A stretch of DNA of 64,000 nt from Melastoma dodecandrum (GCA_029817715.1 JARUPY010000397.1:2914001-2978000), one strand, 5' to 3'; shown: positions 34,245 to 46,799, counted from the stretch's first letter. Notes: generated from the letters alone by a model not told the origin. Program-made: numbers and translations.

Positions 34245-35960
34245 TCAGGGTACCTACAGTAAGCCCAATTATGTACAAATTTCTGTCGAATCTTACACAC
34301 ACTCGACTGGAGTGGAGGAACAGATGAAGTTTTACTGAGGAGCAGGTAGAGAAATTGGAGGAATACATTAAGTAGTTGGACGAACAGCTATCCGCCGCTG
34401 ATTCGGAGATAACAGCCAAGGCAGGTGTGGCCAAGCAGCTTCCTAAAGTTGCTGAAGATGCCGTTTTAGGTTCGTCCCTCTGATCCCGAAGAGGATCTCG
34501 GTTTGAGGTTTCTCTGTTGGTTTAGTTTTGGTTATGTTATTTTCGACCGAGGCCAAAGCATTGCAGAGTCATCTGGAGTCGCAGCAGAGGGCAGGGCGTC
34601 ACATCTGGATTATGCCATAGGGGAGTGTATGATGCGGATAGGGGACCTAAAGGAAGAGCATGAGAGAGAGTTGCAGGAAGTCGTAAGATCAAATACTGAG
34701 GCATTGGGAAAAAGTCAAGCAGGAGCTCGAAGGCTGAGGGTCGAGCTGAGATTTTGAAATGCGATGCCGAGTCATGTGAAATGGAGTTAAGCTCGCTGAA
34801 AAATGAGGCGCATTGGATCACCAAAGAGCTCGGAATTCAAAATGAGAAGAAGAATGAGTGTGAAATCTCCTGAGGCGTGAAGAAGAGAGCTAAATTAGAG
34901 GCAGAGTGTCGGGCTTCGGGGTCTGGTACGCAAAAGGTCGCATGGTCCTGCAGCTCCTGCACAGATGAAGATGGAGGTGGAGAGTTTCAGTGGGAGTTAT
35001 GGAGAACCTCGATCCAATAGGTCTGCTGGAATGCCTCTTTCTCATCCCTTCTAGGTTCCCGAGCTTCATCAGATGAGTTGCTCACCCAGCATCGACTGGC
35101 AATGGAAGAAGAGATGATGAAGATGCTGAAAGAAGCCCTGGCGTCTCGTAACACGTCTGGTAATCTCAGTGCTAAGGTGACAAATAAGCTGCATATCCTT
35201 GAGGCGCAGCACCAAGTCAAATGAGAAGTTTGTGAGCGAAACCCCCAGTCCAAAAATGATGATGGAAGGAGTTGCCCTGAATCTTCAGCAACCGCATCCA
35301 TGCCAGAGCGCTCCCAACCGAAGAAGGAAAAGAATCCCTTCGAACTTATGGATGATTTCTTGGAAATGGAAAAAGTTGGCCCAACTCAGTGATTGTATCA
35401 AATGGAAGTGCACCCAATTATTCCATAACAGGCCGTGAGCTCCTAGTAAAGGCCGGTGATGTTGCCACCGATGGTATCAGGAGGTATTCCAGATCTGCAG
35501 ACAACGGAATAGCTCCGGTACCCCGGCCACTCATTGCAAATGGCGATGCTGGTGAAAAAAACTGCCAATGGCAAAGTTCCAATTCAGAACATCAAGTCAT
35601 CCGTTGAGGATGCATTCAGTACATTTTGTGGACAATCACTTGTGGCGGGTGAGTCAATAGACGGGTGCGGAACAGTGCGCATTATCTGGTCCTGGAAATG
35701 CGGCGGCATCTGAAAACGGTCAACAGGCCGTTGTAACTATTCCGGCCAAGACGGCAGACTTGACCAATTCTTTCAAGCATGCGCGAAACTTCATGATTCT
35801 CCAGCATAAGGAGGCATCGGCCAACCATGAACTATCTGCTCATTAGGCCAGTCCATTGAAGATTTCCGACATCCAAAAATCATTACACACAAGCACTCTT
35901 CAGGACAGCAATGGCAGCCCATGGAGATGCAAAATTCCAGGGGTCAGACTGAACATAGGA
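34245..35960 (+). pseudogene. Filament-like plant protein (FPP) pseudogene
   Basis: FPPs are long coiled-coil proteins linked to plant microtubule and membrane organisation. Pieces in several frames match the family in order: YVQISVESYTHSTGVEEQ (34268), QVEKLEEYIK and LDEQLSAADSEITAKA (34345-34425), ALQSHLESQQ and RASHLDYAIGECMMRIGDLKEEHERELQ (split here across a short stretch at 34558-34680), AKLEAECRASG (34884), GPAAPAQMKMEVE-like (34948), LAMEEEMMKMLKEALASRN (35097-35152), LHILEAQHQVK (35190), then FELMDDFLEMEK (35339). Many stops and shifts break it, and most introns seem absent or unrecognisable. It is a decayed copy, possibly a truncated duplicate; no intact FPP is in the window. Confidence 0.8.
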
Positions 35961-37403
35961 TCCCAAAAATCACATCCCCGAGGAATCTGCAATTCCCAAA
36001 AAAGGGAGTGGTGGGGGTGATGGGAAATCGAAATTTGACTAGAAAGTCTACATTGTTAGGCATGTTATGTCTACTACTAAAGTAAAGTGATAGATACAAA
36101 AAAGCGATCCATTTTGGAATTTGACCTCTTTCTTTTCATTCCTAGGAGTACTCCTAATAAAAAGTACCCCCCCCCCCCTCAAGTACTTCCCCCCTTTTTT
36201 CAAACTTTTCTTACAAGAAAGTAGAAAAATCGGACACAAGCAGTACTTCCCCTTTTTAAGGCCTTCCGGTGATTTCCTTCTCGATGGGTCGAGATTTCAA
36301 AGGGGAAAGGGCGAGGGGTAAAAAAAGTAATACAATAAAAAGATAAGGAAAGAAAAGCGGGACGGGATTGGGTCCTAAAGCAATGGGTGGTGGTGGTGGG
36401 GTCGAATGGACCGACCTAATCGTACGGCTGAATATACGGAACATTAATTTCCTTTTATTCTTTTTTTTTAAATAAAAAATAAGGGTGTGACCAATTTCTT
36501 TCTTAATTATGGGGCTTTGATATTTTATTTCTATAATAATTACAGGAAGATGAAAGGCGTGGTGGTCGGTAAAGTAGTTAAAGCTCATATGAAGTACATG
36601 GAGAAGGGGAGTAAGTGACAGAACGGTCGACTCCATCAGACCTCGGATTTCACGATTGATTAAATTTTTGTTGAAGAAGAACTCATCCCCTCGCCCCTAT
36701 CTCTCTCTGACATGAACAGTTGTTATTACAAGATCTATTGTTTCTGGTTGAGATAGATAAGCAGCCCAACGACTGCGGTTGTGTTATGGATCCGGGTTCT
36801 TCGAACTGTGTGCTTCATGCATCAGAGACGCAGTCTGGGATTGACTTATTAGACTTGACTCTGTAGCTTCACGAGCACCCCCCCCCCCCCTCCTTCCCTT
36901 GATGATGATGATGTTGACTCGTCCATCTTCTGACCGTACGTTAGTGTGTAAGAGATCATCGCTTGTTTTTTTCTTTTAAAAACTTTTATTAGATTTAGAT
37001 TCCCTCCCACCCACTCCCTGCAGACTGATTTTCCTGCTTTAAAAATAATTTTATCTTCTGCAAAAAGCCTTTGGGCGTGTAATAACAATGGAACCCTGAA
37101 AGGCTAAACCGGAGATGAGGACGGCTTGTTGGGTTGCTGTTACTTGGGATGAGAGTTTGGTAATAATAATGTTTCTCATTAGTAGTAAGAAGATTAAGAA
37201 ACTCCTCACAGGGTGGTTACCGCCGGTCCCCGCGGTTCTACAAGACCAACATCCCCCCGTGGCCACACCGCCGCGAGAAGTGAAAAAGAGAAGAAAAAGG
37301 GACTAACTATGCCCTGAACGTGTTCTCTACCTTCATAATTATGTGGGTGTGGGTAAATATGGGTGGGAGGGGGAGGGGGTTCTATTTTTTCTTCTCTTGT
37401 TCA
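35961..37403. other. Intergenic DNA between the FPP relic and the second SAUR
   Basis: No gene recognised. Several C or T homopolymers (36166-36178, 36879-36890) occur. The downstream DNA of the minus-strand SAUR lies at the right end. Confidence 0.6.
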
Positions 37404-37739
37404 TCATCGGAAGGAGGACGTGAGGGACTGGAAAGCGTCCTCGTCGCAGGGGATGGTGAGTCCCATGTCATGGTCGAAACCGAACTCCTCCTCGGCACGC
37501 TGTAGGAGGTGCTGGAACTCGGGACGGGAGAGGATGTCGATGGGGACGACGTGACGTGCCCTCGCCTCGCCCACGTAGACGACGAAGTGGCCCTTTGGGA
37601 CGTCACAGGGTCCCTCGTGGTCATGACCGCAAGCACCTCCGCCCTGTTGATGGTTCCGCTTGCCGAGGCTCGAGCACCTCCGGAGGATCTGCTTGATCAC
37701 CGCCGTCTGCGGGAGCTTGCCGGGCTTCTTGAGGGCCAT
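37404..37739 (-). CDS. SAUR-family protein (SAUR50-like)
   Basis: A single-exon SAUR of 111 residues. The start at 37739 is chosen because [19 protein letters not shown] matches the SAUR50-group N-terminus; the frame is open further upstream but that DNA includes the TATA box. After a short His/Gly stretch ([13 protein letters not shown]) comes the SAUR domain: [39 protein letters not shown], then [18 protein letters not shown], ending TSSFR. All family landmarks are present. Related to, but in a different clade from, the SAUR at 33.1 kb, so the two are not a recent tandem duplication. Such SAURs act in auxin- and brassinosteroid-driven cell expansion. Confidence 0.95.
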   Translation of the reverse strand: MALKKPGKLPQTAVIKQILRRCSSLGKRNHQQGGGACGHDHEGPCDVPKGHFVVYVGEARARHVVPIDILSRPEFQHLLQRAEEEFGFDHDMGLTIPCDEDAFQSLTSSFR

Positions 37740-37832
37740 CTCGCTGGGGTGTTTATTACTCGGTCGGAGGAGGGATTTGTGGGATGAGAGGAGGAGTTGG
37801 GGGATGAAATTGTTCTGCGGGGGTGGAGTGGA

Positions 37833-37841
37833 TTTTATATA
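37833..37841 (-). promoter_or_regulatory. TATA box of the SAUR50-like gene
   Basis: TATATAAAA on the minus strand about 94 bp upstream of the start codon. It argues against an upstream start in the extended open frame. Confidence 0.75.
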
Positions 37842-39920
37842 TGATGGGAAGGTTGGGAAACAGGGGAGGGAACAGAGGAAAAGCAGAGTCACGTGAGGCC
37901 GTAGGCAGGGCAGAGAGATAAAGAAAACCGGTTCGTTTCGCTAAGATGTTTCGTTGTCGACTCCCTCCTTGACATAACAATGCGAAATCGAACGTCATGT
38001 TACTAAGGACGAAGTTGGTGTGCGTCTGGTTCGGGTTTTAGGACAGGACTAATCTGTTCTTGTCCGTAGAAAAACAGAGGTTTCTGCTTGGTTGTTGCCC
38101 CTTATTCCCGTTCGTCCAAACATGACGCGGTTTTCCTATCCAGAAAATCTCGCTGACATCCTCGTCGTGCCGCTGGAGATTTCCAAGAGAAGTTTGGCCG
38201 ATCTGTTACACTAAGATAGCGTCCCCAGTGTTGTATCGTGGATGTCTTTGATCACGTCCCCAATTTATGTCCTCGTGGATAAACTCGACCAGGTGACGGA
38301 CCGCGAACAACGGGTCGAGCGAGGGATCACAGGGAGGGAGAAACGTGGATTTTTTGCGAGGGATGGAGAGTTGAGAGGGAGGAGTGGATTCACGTGATGG
38401 CTTACCATATACCAAAGCATGTTCTGTGGCTAAGGGGAATTAACGTGAGTAGGAGAAACACTCAGGTTTCTCCGTAACAACAACAGCAGCAGCAGCAAAC
38501 AACAACAAAGCTCCTCATACAAAAATAAGCTTTAATGGATGATTGATGGCGATGATGATGATGATAGATGGCTCTCACAGGTGTTTCCCATACATTACCA
38601 GCAAGTCCTGCAAAGGAGTCACATGATTTCCAGGATACCCGTTTTCCACAGTGGTTGCTCACATTCATGCATCCAGCACACGCGATAGATGGGTCTAACA
38701 GGTGTTTCTCCGTAACGACGAATGGTACGATCGTGCGCGACCTTTTGACTTGCGAAAAAAGAAGAGGGTTGTGGGGGAGTGTTCGAACCTTTTGAATTAC
38801 AAAGGGAGAGCAACTTGGATGGCCACTAGAAAAAGTAGTCCTCCTCCCTCCCCCAAGTCAATGGAGATTGGCCTGGCAGCACTAACAATCATACATACAT
38901 ACATACAATTTCTCTAACATGGAGGTGGAAAAGGGAAAAGGGAGGGGGGGGGGGGGTGTCTAAAAAAAGGCATGACAGGAACAGAGCATGGCCAAGGATC
39001 GAGGAAGAGGAAAAGGAAGTAAAACAGCTCTCCAGCCAGGATGAAAGGAGAGGTGATGGTCGTAAGATCCCCTGTTGTATTAAAAGTGGAATCTTAAGAA
39101 CACACTTTTAATCTGTTAGTAAGATCAGCACAAATACTAAGTTTAATATACAGTATTTTACTTTAAAAATAATTGACTGTAGAGAGAATAGTCCATTTAG
39201 ACTTATATATTAGGCTGGACTATTGGAACTTGGGCAAACCCTCTCAACAATTTCAACCATATGATATGCCATTGGATCGTATGTAACTCCCCCGGTAAAG
39301 GAAGGGGTGGTCCTCTCAAAGGAGCATCACTTCCTTCGATGACTTCGGCCACAATTAGCGGGGTTTTTTTGCACAGATATGAAAGGTATTATGGATCTCC
39401 CATCTCAATCTTCGCCCCGTGTGGTGCATGTGCGATCACTTTTCTTTCCCTTTTGTTTGGCCCATCTTCGGTCTGCCCATTTGGATGTTTGTTCATGTTC
39501 AAGAAATTTCAACATGATCCGAAGAGGCAGGCCTCGTCTCGTTCTTGTTCTCGGCAGGACGCAACATAAAATAACGAATGTTTTGAGGCCGTGGTCGTCT
39601 TTGCACCCTCCCCACCCCTTCTAGCTAGGTACTAAACATTTTGGTGACCAGATGCGTGCTTGTCGTGGGTTCTGAGGGTATGCGCCAACCCACTGAACTA
39701 ACCAAGCAACAAAAGACAGAGAACAACCATGCGTTAAGAATGGTTATGCCGACGGTTGAAGCACCAAAGTTGCCCTCCGAGGGGTTAATGGTCCCCCTTT
39801 TCCATCGGCGCAGCATCTTCTAGTCGGGGGTCGTGCCGAACTATACGTCCATGACGGCACGGATTCAGCGCATCCGCGCATCCCAAGTATAGAATCAACC
39901 AGAACAACCAGACGTTACCA
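37842..39920. other. Intergenic DNA upstream of LQY1
   Basis: No gene recognised. Short dispersed direct repeats include AACAGGTGTTTCTCCGTAAC-like copies near 38463, 38577 and 38697. A G run lies at 38943-38956. The open frame at 39261-39569 (MICHWIVCNSPGKGRGG) matches nothing I know. Confidence 0.5.
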
Positions 39921-39924
39921 AGGA

Positions 39925-40007
39925 GGCTAAATTGGGCCTAATCTTGTTTTTGGGCCTCTGTAGCGGCCCAAAGGCCCATTGATCCGCCAGCCGACACGTG
40001 CCACGTG
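39925..40007 (+). promoter_or_regulatory. LQY1 promoter: double G-box and site II motifs
   Basis: Two CACGTG G-boxes sit at 39995-40000 and 40002-40007. Just upstream are four GGCCCA/TGGGCC site II (TCP-type) motifs near 39932, 39953, 39965 and 39972. All lie 220-300 bp before the LQY1 ATG. G-boxes are bound by PIF/HY5 light regulators, which suits a photosynthesis gene. Binding is inferred. Confidence 0.65.
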
Positions 40008-40226
40008 GTGCTACCTGATTCGCTGAAGAGGTAACTGTCGAGGGGACGGTGTTTTCACTTCCTCGCCACATGTCCAAAACACAGATGATCTCTTTTCCCT
40101 TGGCTTCTTCCGTATTCCATGGTCGCGGTGGGACGACGAGAACACGACCTCTCGGTCTGACCGGATAAGTGACACCCACCCGAAAGAACGGTAAGAAGAG
40201 AAACTTTGGACGAATCCACGTCGAGA

Positions 40227-41519
40227 ATGTCGGCCCTCCAGTCCCCGTTCCTCCACTGTCCGCTCAAGCTCGCTCCTTCCTCTGCTTCGGTTCCGAAGTC
40301 TCCCTCCATCCGGCGGTTCCCGCCGTCTTATCCCCGCATTAGAGCCGTCGAGCTCGACCAGAACACGGTTCGTGAACGATGTGGCTTAGGGTTCCCTTTT
40401 GGGTGTTGTTGCATTGTTCCGAGGAGATAAGGTTGTCTGATTTGTGAATTGGGTGTTTGTCCGCGTGTTGGCCTTGAGGGGATCATATCAGGTGGTGGCG
40501 ATTACTGTCGGGGTTGTCAGCGTCGCCATTGGAATTGGGATTCCCGTGTTTTACGAGACGCAGATAGATAATGCCGTAAGTCGTCGTCTCGATTTTTCTC
40601 ACTTTGGTGTATGGGAATGATTTGCTGGATGTTTCTTTCGGGGGTTAATATCGGGGTTTCGTTTGGATGTGAGCAATTCTTAGGCCAAGAGGGAGAACAC
40701 GCAGCCGTGCTTCCCCTGCAATGGTTCCGGAGCACGTAAGCAGCCTCTTTGCCTTGTTGATTTTGTTGTTGTGAATTGCTTGGTTGATGAGCCGATTTGG
40801 ACTTCTCGAATCCGAATACTGCAAATTATTTCCGCTGTTCTAAGCATTTCTTGGATGGAAGAGTTGAGTGAATGAAAATCAGGTGTCAATGTCTCGTGCC
40901 TTTTGGAGCAATATGCTGTTTGTACACCTTCACGGTGATTTTGGTCTAGCACTGTCGGTAGAAGCACAACCTTCATTCCCCGTTCATTTTGTTTGTAATA
41001 TTGGTTATCCGAGCACAAGCCTGACAAATAACCTTGTTGATGTCTGGGACACATTAATGTCTCGCACTGTTTCTTCAGTCAATCCCAAAAGAACTTGCAG
41101 CTTAAAACCAATTTATGGCAACAAAGTTTTGTGTCCTTGTTTTACTAGAAAGATGCAGATTTTGCATGGGGACTGGAAGCGTATCCATAGAACTCGGGGG
41201 GGATGAGAAGGAGGTATCACGGTGCATAAACTGTGACGGTGCCGGTTCTTTAACCTGTACAACATGCCAAGGTTCTGGGATTCAGCCTCGATACCTAGAT
41301 CGCAGGTATGCATTTTGCACCGCCTCCTGATCACCATTTCCTTTATGTGGATGCAAAGCCCAGAGCAGACAGTGAGTTTAAGACACTCGTCTTAGTAATG
41401 ACCCCCCCCCCCCCCCCAGTGGCTGCCTAAATGGGGATTGGGGTGTCAAAGGCTTCGGTGTCTGACCAATCAGTTCTGCTTTGTTGCGTTTGAACAGAGA
41501 GTTCAAGGACGACGACTGA
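40227..41519 (+). CDS. LQY1: LQY1-type DnaJ-like zinc-finger protein (photosystem II repair, chloroplast)
   Basis: LQY1 (LOW QUANTUM YIELD OF PHOTOSYSTEM II 1) is a thylakoid membrane protein with disulfide isomerase activity that helps repair and reassemble PSII. Five exons, phase-consistent: 40227-40367, 40492-40575, 40684-40735, 41149-41305, 41498-41519, giving 151 residues (Arabidopsis is about 154). Residues 1-45 are a Ser/Pro-rich transit peptide (MSALQSPFLHCPLKLAPSS). One membrane helix follows (AITVGVVSVAIGIGIPVFY). The C-terminal half has four CxxCxGxG zinc repeats: CFPCNGSG, CRFCMGTG, CINCDGAG, CTTCQGSG. The J-domain is absent, as in the family. It ends RYLDRREFKDDD. The last exon is only 22 bp. 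Intron 4 holds a C run (41403-41418). Complete and probably functional. Confidence 0.96.
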
Positions 41520-41917
41520 ACTACAGCATCCGATTTTGGATGACTCACGGAGACCTTTTGTAGGAACAACAAAGTCTTTGAGGAATCTGCAAATTGTACG
41601 AAAAGAACCAATTACCGATTCACACTGTGTTCGAACAGATGAAATTAGCACTACGCTAGTCATGGAATCCGGCGCCTTTGTTTCTTCGATGTAGTTTTTC
41701 TCTTATTGGTGCACAGAATGATGAAAACCATGAACGTGAACCCAACTAGTACTCCACGTTAGGACAGTCTCCAGGTGATCATGTCCTGCCGAGAAATGGA
41801 GTGGGCATGTCCTACATTCATTTCAGCGACACTACGACTACGGAAGCAATCTCATGATGGGAAAATCGATGACTCTTTCGCACATTCTTTAGTTGAACAT
41901 CGCTTTAGAACCTCGCA
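41520..41917. other. Spacer between LQY1 and Copia-3
   Basis: About 400 bp of LQY1 3' DNA with no gene seen. It ends at the Copia-3 target site. Confidence 0.6.
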
Positions 41918-41922
41918 TCTTG

Positions 41923-42268
41923 TGCTAGTGAATCAAGAGGCTTGAGAAATCATCCACCAACCTTTCTCCATCTTCTTCATTTTACAGAAAGCAAAATTTA
42001 CATTCTGTTTTTAGGGTTTTCTCGGGGGTGCTCTCTGTTTTGGACAGACAGCACGACTCCTCATCATTTCTCCTCTAATAAACTTATAGGGAAATTACCC
42101 ATTTAACCTTTATTATATCATGGACTAGCCCAATTCTATAAAAGGATTCTTGCATCGGCCCTTCTTCTTGTACAGGCCTTATGTCTGGGCCCAGTCCGTT
42201 TCCTCTTCATCTCCTTCTATCGCCTCCTTCCTCTGCAGTGCAGTGCAGACTTGTTTCCTCTGCTCACA
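41923..42268 (-). repeat. Copia-3 3' LTR
   Basis: 346 bp, starting TGTGAGCAGAGG and ending TTCACTAGCA in element orientation. Pairs with 46824-47168. Confidence 0.95.
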
Positions 42269-43438
42269 CTCCCACTCAAGATGGGTAGTATATATGTCAT
42301 ATACTCCCATCTTCTTCAATAAGAAACGAAACCTTGTTGGATGCAAAGGTTTAGTCATCACGTCCGCCAACTGATACTTCATCTTCATGTGCTTTGTATC
42401 GATCACTCCCTCGAGAACTTTGTCTCTAACAAAATGAAGATCAATCTCTAGATGCTTAGACCTCTCATGGAGTACCGGGTTCCTGCTAAGATGTATTGCC
42501 GATTTGTTGTCACAATAAAGGGAAATTGGCAGACTTAACAATACGTGAAAATCCTGCAGCAATGCTTTTAACCACAACAATTCTGCAGTAGCCGCAACAA
42601 TTGCCCTGTACTCTGCTTCCGTAGAACTTCTAGAGACCGTTGCTTGCTTTTTCGACTTCCAACTGATAAGCGAATCACCAAGAAACACACAAAACCCTGT
42701 GGTTGAGCGCCTTGTATCTACACATCCACCCCAATCGCTGTCTGCATAAGCCTGTAGCTGGAGTTGTGATTCTGCAGAAAACAAGATCCCTTTTCCCGGC
42801 GTTCCTTTTAAATATCTGAGAATGTCCTCAGCCGCCTGTAAACGAGTTATTCTCGGTTGCTCCATGAATTGTGCTAAGAGATGCACAAGATACGCTATGT
42901 CTGGTCTTGTGATCCCCAAATAAATCAGCCTTCCAATTAGATGCCTGTACATGCTAGGATCAACCAAAGCTGTTTCATCTGTTTTGCTCAGTTTCAGATT
43001 TGGGATCATGGGCACTGAAGCTGGCCTAGCTGCAAGCTTCCCCTGTTCTTCCACCAGCCTGATAGTGTATCCCCTTTGTGAAATAAATATCCCCTGTCTT
43101 GATCTTGCTATCTCAAGTCCAAGAAAATATCTCAACTCTCCCAAGTCTCGAACTTTAAAAGACTGTTGTAGATATGTATGTAACTCACTAATGATCAACT
43201 CACTTGAACCCGATATTGCTATATCATCAACATAAATCAAAACTGCAACAAAACCAGCCTTGCTGTTCTTAATAAACAGGGAGTAATCTGCCTTGGATTG
43301 CTGAAAACCATTATCCACAAGGCACTTAGTCAACTTACTATTCCATTGTCTCGAGGCTTGCTTAAGGCCATATAACGATTTTCGCAAACGACAGACCAAA
43401 TTCCTCCTCTGAGATGCACACTCCCCCCTGAAGCACAA
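42269..43438 (-). pseudogene. Copia-3 RT C-terminal half and RNase H (long open frame)
   Basis: One open frame of over 390 codons. It has [14 protein letters not shown], the RT catalytic YVDDIAISG, DLGELRYFLGLEIARSRQG, and the RNase H core (DSDWGGCVDTRRSTTGFCVF, SWKSKKQATVSRSSTEAEYR, YCDNKSAIHLSRNPV). It ends in ADVMTKPLHPTRF and the polypurine-encoded HLEWECE. This half is intact; it is cut from the N-terminal RT part by a shift between 43440 and 43645. Confidence 0.93.
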
Positions 43439-43439
43439 A

Positions 43440-45735
43440 ACCTGGTGGGAGCTGCATATAGACCTCTTCCTTTAAATCTACGTTCAAGAAGGCATTATGG
43501 ATGTCAAATTGGCGTAACAACCAACCATTGACAGCAGCTAAAGCAAAGAAAATTCGTATTGTGGTATGCTTGGCAACAGGGCTGAATGTATCCTGATAGT
43601 CAAGGCCTTCGCACTGAGTGTACCCTTTAGCAACCAGCCTCGCCTTACCTCTCTACAGTCCCATCAGCATGCAATTTCAGTTTATAAACCCACTTACATC
43701 CTACTGCACGTTTATTCATAGGTAAAGGCATCAAATCCCACGTGTGGTTCTCCTCCAAAGCTTTCAATTCAGCTGCCATGGCTGCTTCCCAATGTGGAAT
43801 GTTCTTAGCCTGGTTGTAATTTTGAGGCTCAAAGTTTGCTTCCAAGGACAGAGTGAACGCACGAAAAAGCTTAGAGAGACGTGTATAAGAAATATAAGGT
43901 TCAATGGGATGAGTAACAGAAGGGTGAGAAACACAAGACTGATTAATAAGAGGTGTGTATGAAGCTGACCTGTAAGAGTTGGATGACGAAGGAGTTGCTT
44001 CTGCAAGAGAGAGACGATGGTGATATTCCTGTAAATAGCCAGGAATCCTGCGAGTTCTAGTGCTTCTTCTCAAGGTGGGAGTTAGTTGGTCAGATAAAGG
44101 TGTTTCATATGTGTTTTCTACAACATGTTCAGTATTATCGAAGCAAGGAGTCTCAGAAACAATGGTGGGTGGAGAACCTTGCTGTCTAGGAATGAATGCA
44201 TCATCAAAATTATGCAGAGAGGGCAATGCAGATGGTAAGACTAATTGAGGGACAGGTGTGTGTGGTTGATCCAAACGAAATGGAAAAACAGACTCATGAA
44301 AAATGACATCCCGAGAAATAAAAACATGATGCCTATCCAAATCATATAAGCAATGCCCTTTAACACCAAACGGATAACCAAGAAATATACATTTCCTAGC
44401 CCTTTTATCCATTTTCTTTCTACCTTGCAACAATGTAGTAGCATAGCAAAGCGAACCAAACACTCTCAGATTATGATACTTGGGTATTGTTTGATAAAGT
44501 GACTCATAGGGTGATTTGTTATTTAGGATTCTAGTAGGCAACCTATTAATCAGAAACACTGCAGTAAGTAGAGCATGCCCCCAAAATTTTAATGGCAAAC
44601 CAGCTTGAAATAACAGGGCACGAGTAACTTGGAGAATATGTTGGTGTTTTCTTTCAACCACACCATTTTGCTGTGGATTAAAAAACACAGGTTCTCTGAT
44701 GCAATATACCTTTTTCACTATAGAAATCTGATAATAAAAACTCCGGTCCATTATCACTTCTAATTGCCTTGACCTGTGTGAGAAATTGTGTTTGAATGAA
44801 ATTGCAGTACTGTTTTATTAAAGCTTGGGTGTCTGATTTGTGACGCATCAAATAAACCCATGTTACCCTTGTAAAACCTCCTAAAGCTGATTGCGAGTAT
44901 GTCCCCCAAATGTCGCAATGCACAAGATCAAAAGGACAAGCTGTCTGATGTGACCTTGAAGGGAAAGACAACTTTCTTTGTTTAGATTCATGACAAACTG
45001 TGCATATGTTTTGCGACAAGAACTTGATTGAAGGATCTAATGTTTCTAAAACTTTACTCTTTTATGCAGACACATGTCCTAACCTGAAGTGCCACAAATC
45101 AAAAAAGTCTAAAGTATGTCTTTGAGTATGTCCAGACATGTGCATGACCTTCCCGTATCTGAAACTAACTTGCCAAGTTGAGAAGTCACACCATCACTGT
45201 CACTCTGTTCTGCCATCTCATATAAACCTCCCCTTGCATTAGCTCGTCCAATCGTCATCCAAGTGTCCAAGTCCTGAATAAGACATTTTGTTTGTGAGAA
45301 AACTAGACAGATATTTTGGGCTGCTGTCAATTTGCTAACAGAAATCAGGTTGAAACGAAAAGATTGAACAAGAAGGACATTTTTCAACACCAAGAACTTG
45401 TTAAGCTGTACATCGCCAATGTGTGTAGCTGTAACTTTGGTGCCATTAGGTAGCTGTATCAACAAAGGTGTTGTAAGTTTGAGATAAGTATGAAATAAGG
45501 TGATATCAGAGGCTACATGATCTGTAGCACCAGTATCTAGGAACCAAACTTGATTAGGACGATCTTTGTTTTCCTGTGTATGGACAGATAAGATATAAGT
45601 AAGATTCTGTATTGTAGAATTACCAGAAGAGGAAGGGTTGGTTTTGGGTATAATGAAGCGAATTTTGGTTCTGATTATATCCTTGGTTAGCCTCATTACC
45701 AGGCCTCGATTCCTCCACATTAAGAAGAGCCACAA
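43440..45735 (-). pseudogene. Copia-3 protease, integrase and RT N-terminal part (broken)
   Basis: 45109-45735 carries the protease site (VWFLDTGATDHVASD). 44678-45019 has the integrase zinc/CIWG start (FDLVHCDIWGTYS, DNGPEFLLSDFY). 43645-44757 has [36 protein letters not shown], the KGHCLYDL region, RRSTRTRRIPGYLQEYH, and the RT start GCKWVYKLKLHADG. Frameshifts occur near 45019-45109, 44680-44757 and 43440-43645. Confidence 0.9.
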
Positions 45736-45889
45736 GCTTCTGAATTTGTTGCTTTGTAAGTCCCAGCTGTGATGGAATAGTTCCCTGATGATCCTTATCT
45801 TCTGCAGTCTCTATGAGATTTACTGTTCTTCGCTCAGTATAACTTGGTGGTTTGTCAGAGTATCTTCCTCTTCCTCTACCAAAGCCAAA

Positions 45890-46799
45890 GCGGGTATTAG
45901 GAGGAAAACCCACCAAGAAATAACATTTTCCCTTGAGGTGTCCTTGCTTTCCACAATGCTGACAAACCCATTACATCCTGTCAGGTTTGTTGTCCACAGC
46001 CCTTATTGTAGAATATTTGTTGTCCTGCAATTGAGTCCTCTGCTTCATCCCAGTTTGTACTGAGGCTGCCATCAATGGCGTTTCTCCAACAAATCCACTA
46101 GTACACTTTGCCTTCTTTTGCAGCTCTTCCCTCTGTATCATGTTGTATGCCTCCCCCAGGGCAGGCAAAGGTTTCCGCATAAGTATCTGGGAACGCTGGG
46201 CAGAATATGCATCACTCAGCCCAATAAGAAATTTAAATACCAAATCCTTCTGGTATTGCTCTGAGAACTGCCTTGCCCATTGACACTCGCACTTTCCACA
46301 GTCACAGCTTGGCAAAGGTCTGTAGACTCTCAATTCTCTCAAGATCGAAATCATCTCATTGTAATATTCGGACACCGTCCTCGCTCCCTGTTCCAAGCCA
46401 AAATAGCGTGACTGTAGTTGACAGATTCTTGTGTCATCTGGTTCTGCATACCGTTCCCTAAGCTCTTCCCAGATTTCCCGTGCCGAGTCCAAAAAGAAAA
46501 TTGTAGAAGCTATCGGCACAGAGACAGAACGTTGCAGCCAAGCCTTGACCAAGTTATTACACCTCTTCCAAGAAGGAAATATAGGGTCCTCTATCCCGGG
46601 CTTTGGTACGCTTCCATCTACAAACACCAGTTTGTTTCTGATAGACAATGCAAGCTCGAAGGCCGCACTCCAAGTTCCATAATTCCCTTCATCCAATTCA
46701 GGGGAAACCAGAGACGTTACCTAGTTTTCTGTCGAGTGGATGTAAAAGGGAGACTGCGGACTCTCCAACGCAGCAACATCCAACTTCCTCGCCTCCATG
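45890..46799 (-). pseudogene. Copia-3 gag with zinc knuckle (early stop)
   Basis: Gag starts at 46799 (MEARKLDVAALESPQSPFY) but meets a stop after about 25 codons. The open part (45971-46696) has DEGNYGTWSAAFELALSIRN, NNLVKAWLQRSVSVPIAST, LREYAEPDD-like and YRPLPSCDCGKCECQW. The zinc knuckle (about 45920-45965) is decayed by one more stop. It would be the capsid protein of the element. Confidence 0.88.

Noticed and set aside
37404..37892. 162-residue version of the SAUR50-like protein
   Set aside because: The upstream 51 codons contain the TATA box and do not resemble SAUR N-termini; the [10 protein letters not shown] start fits the family.
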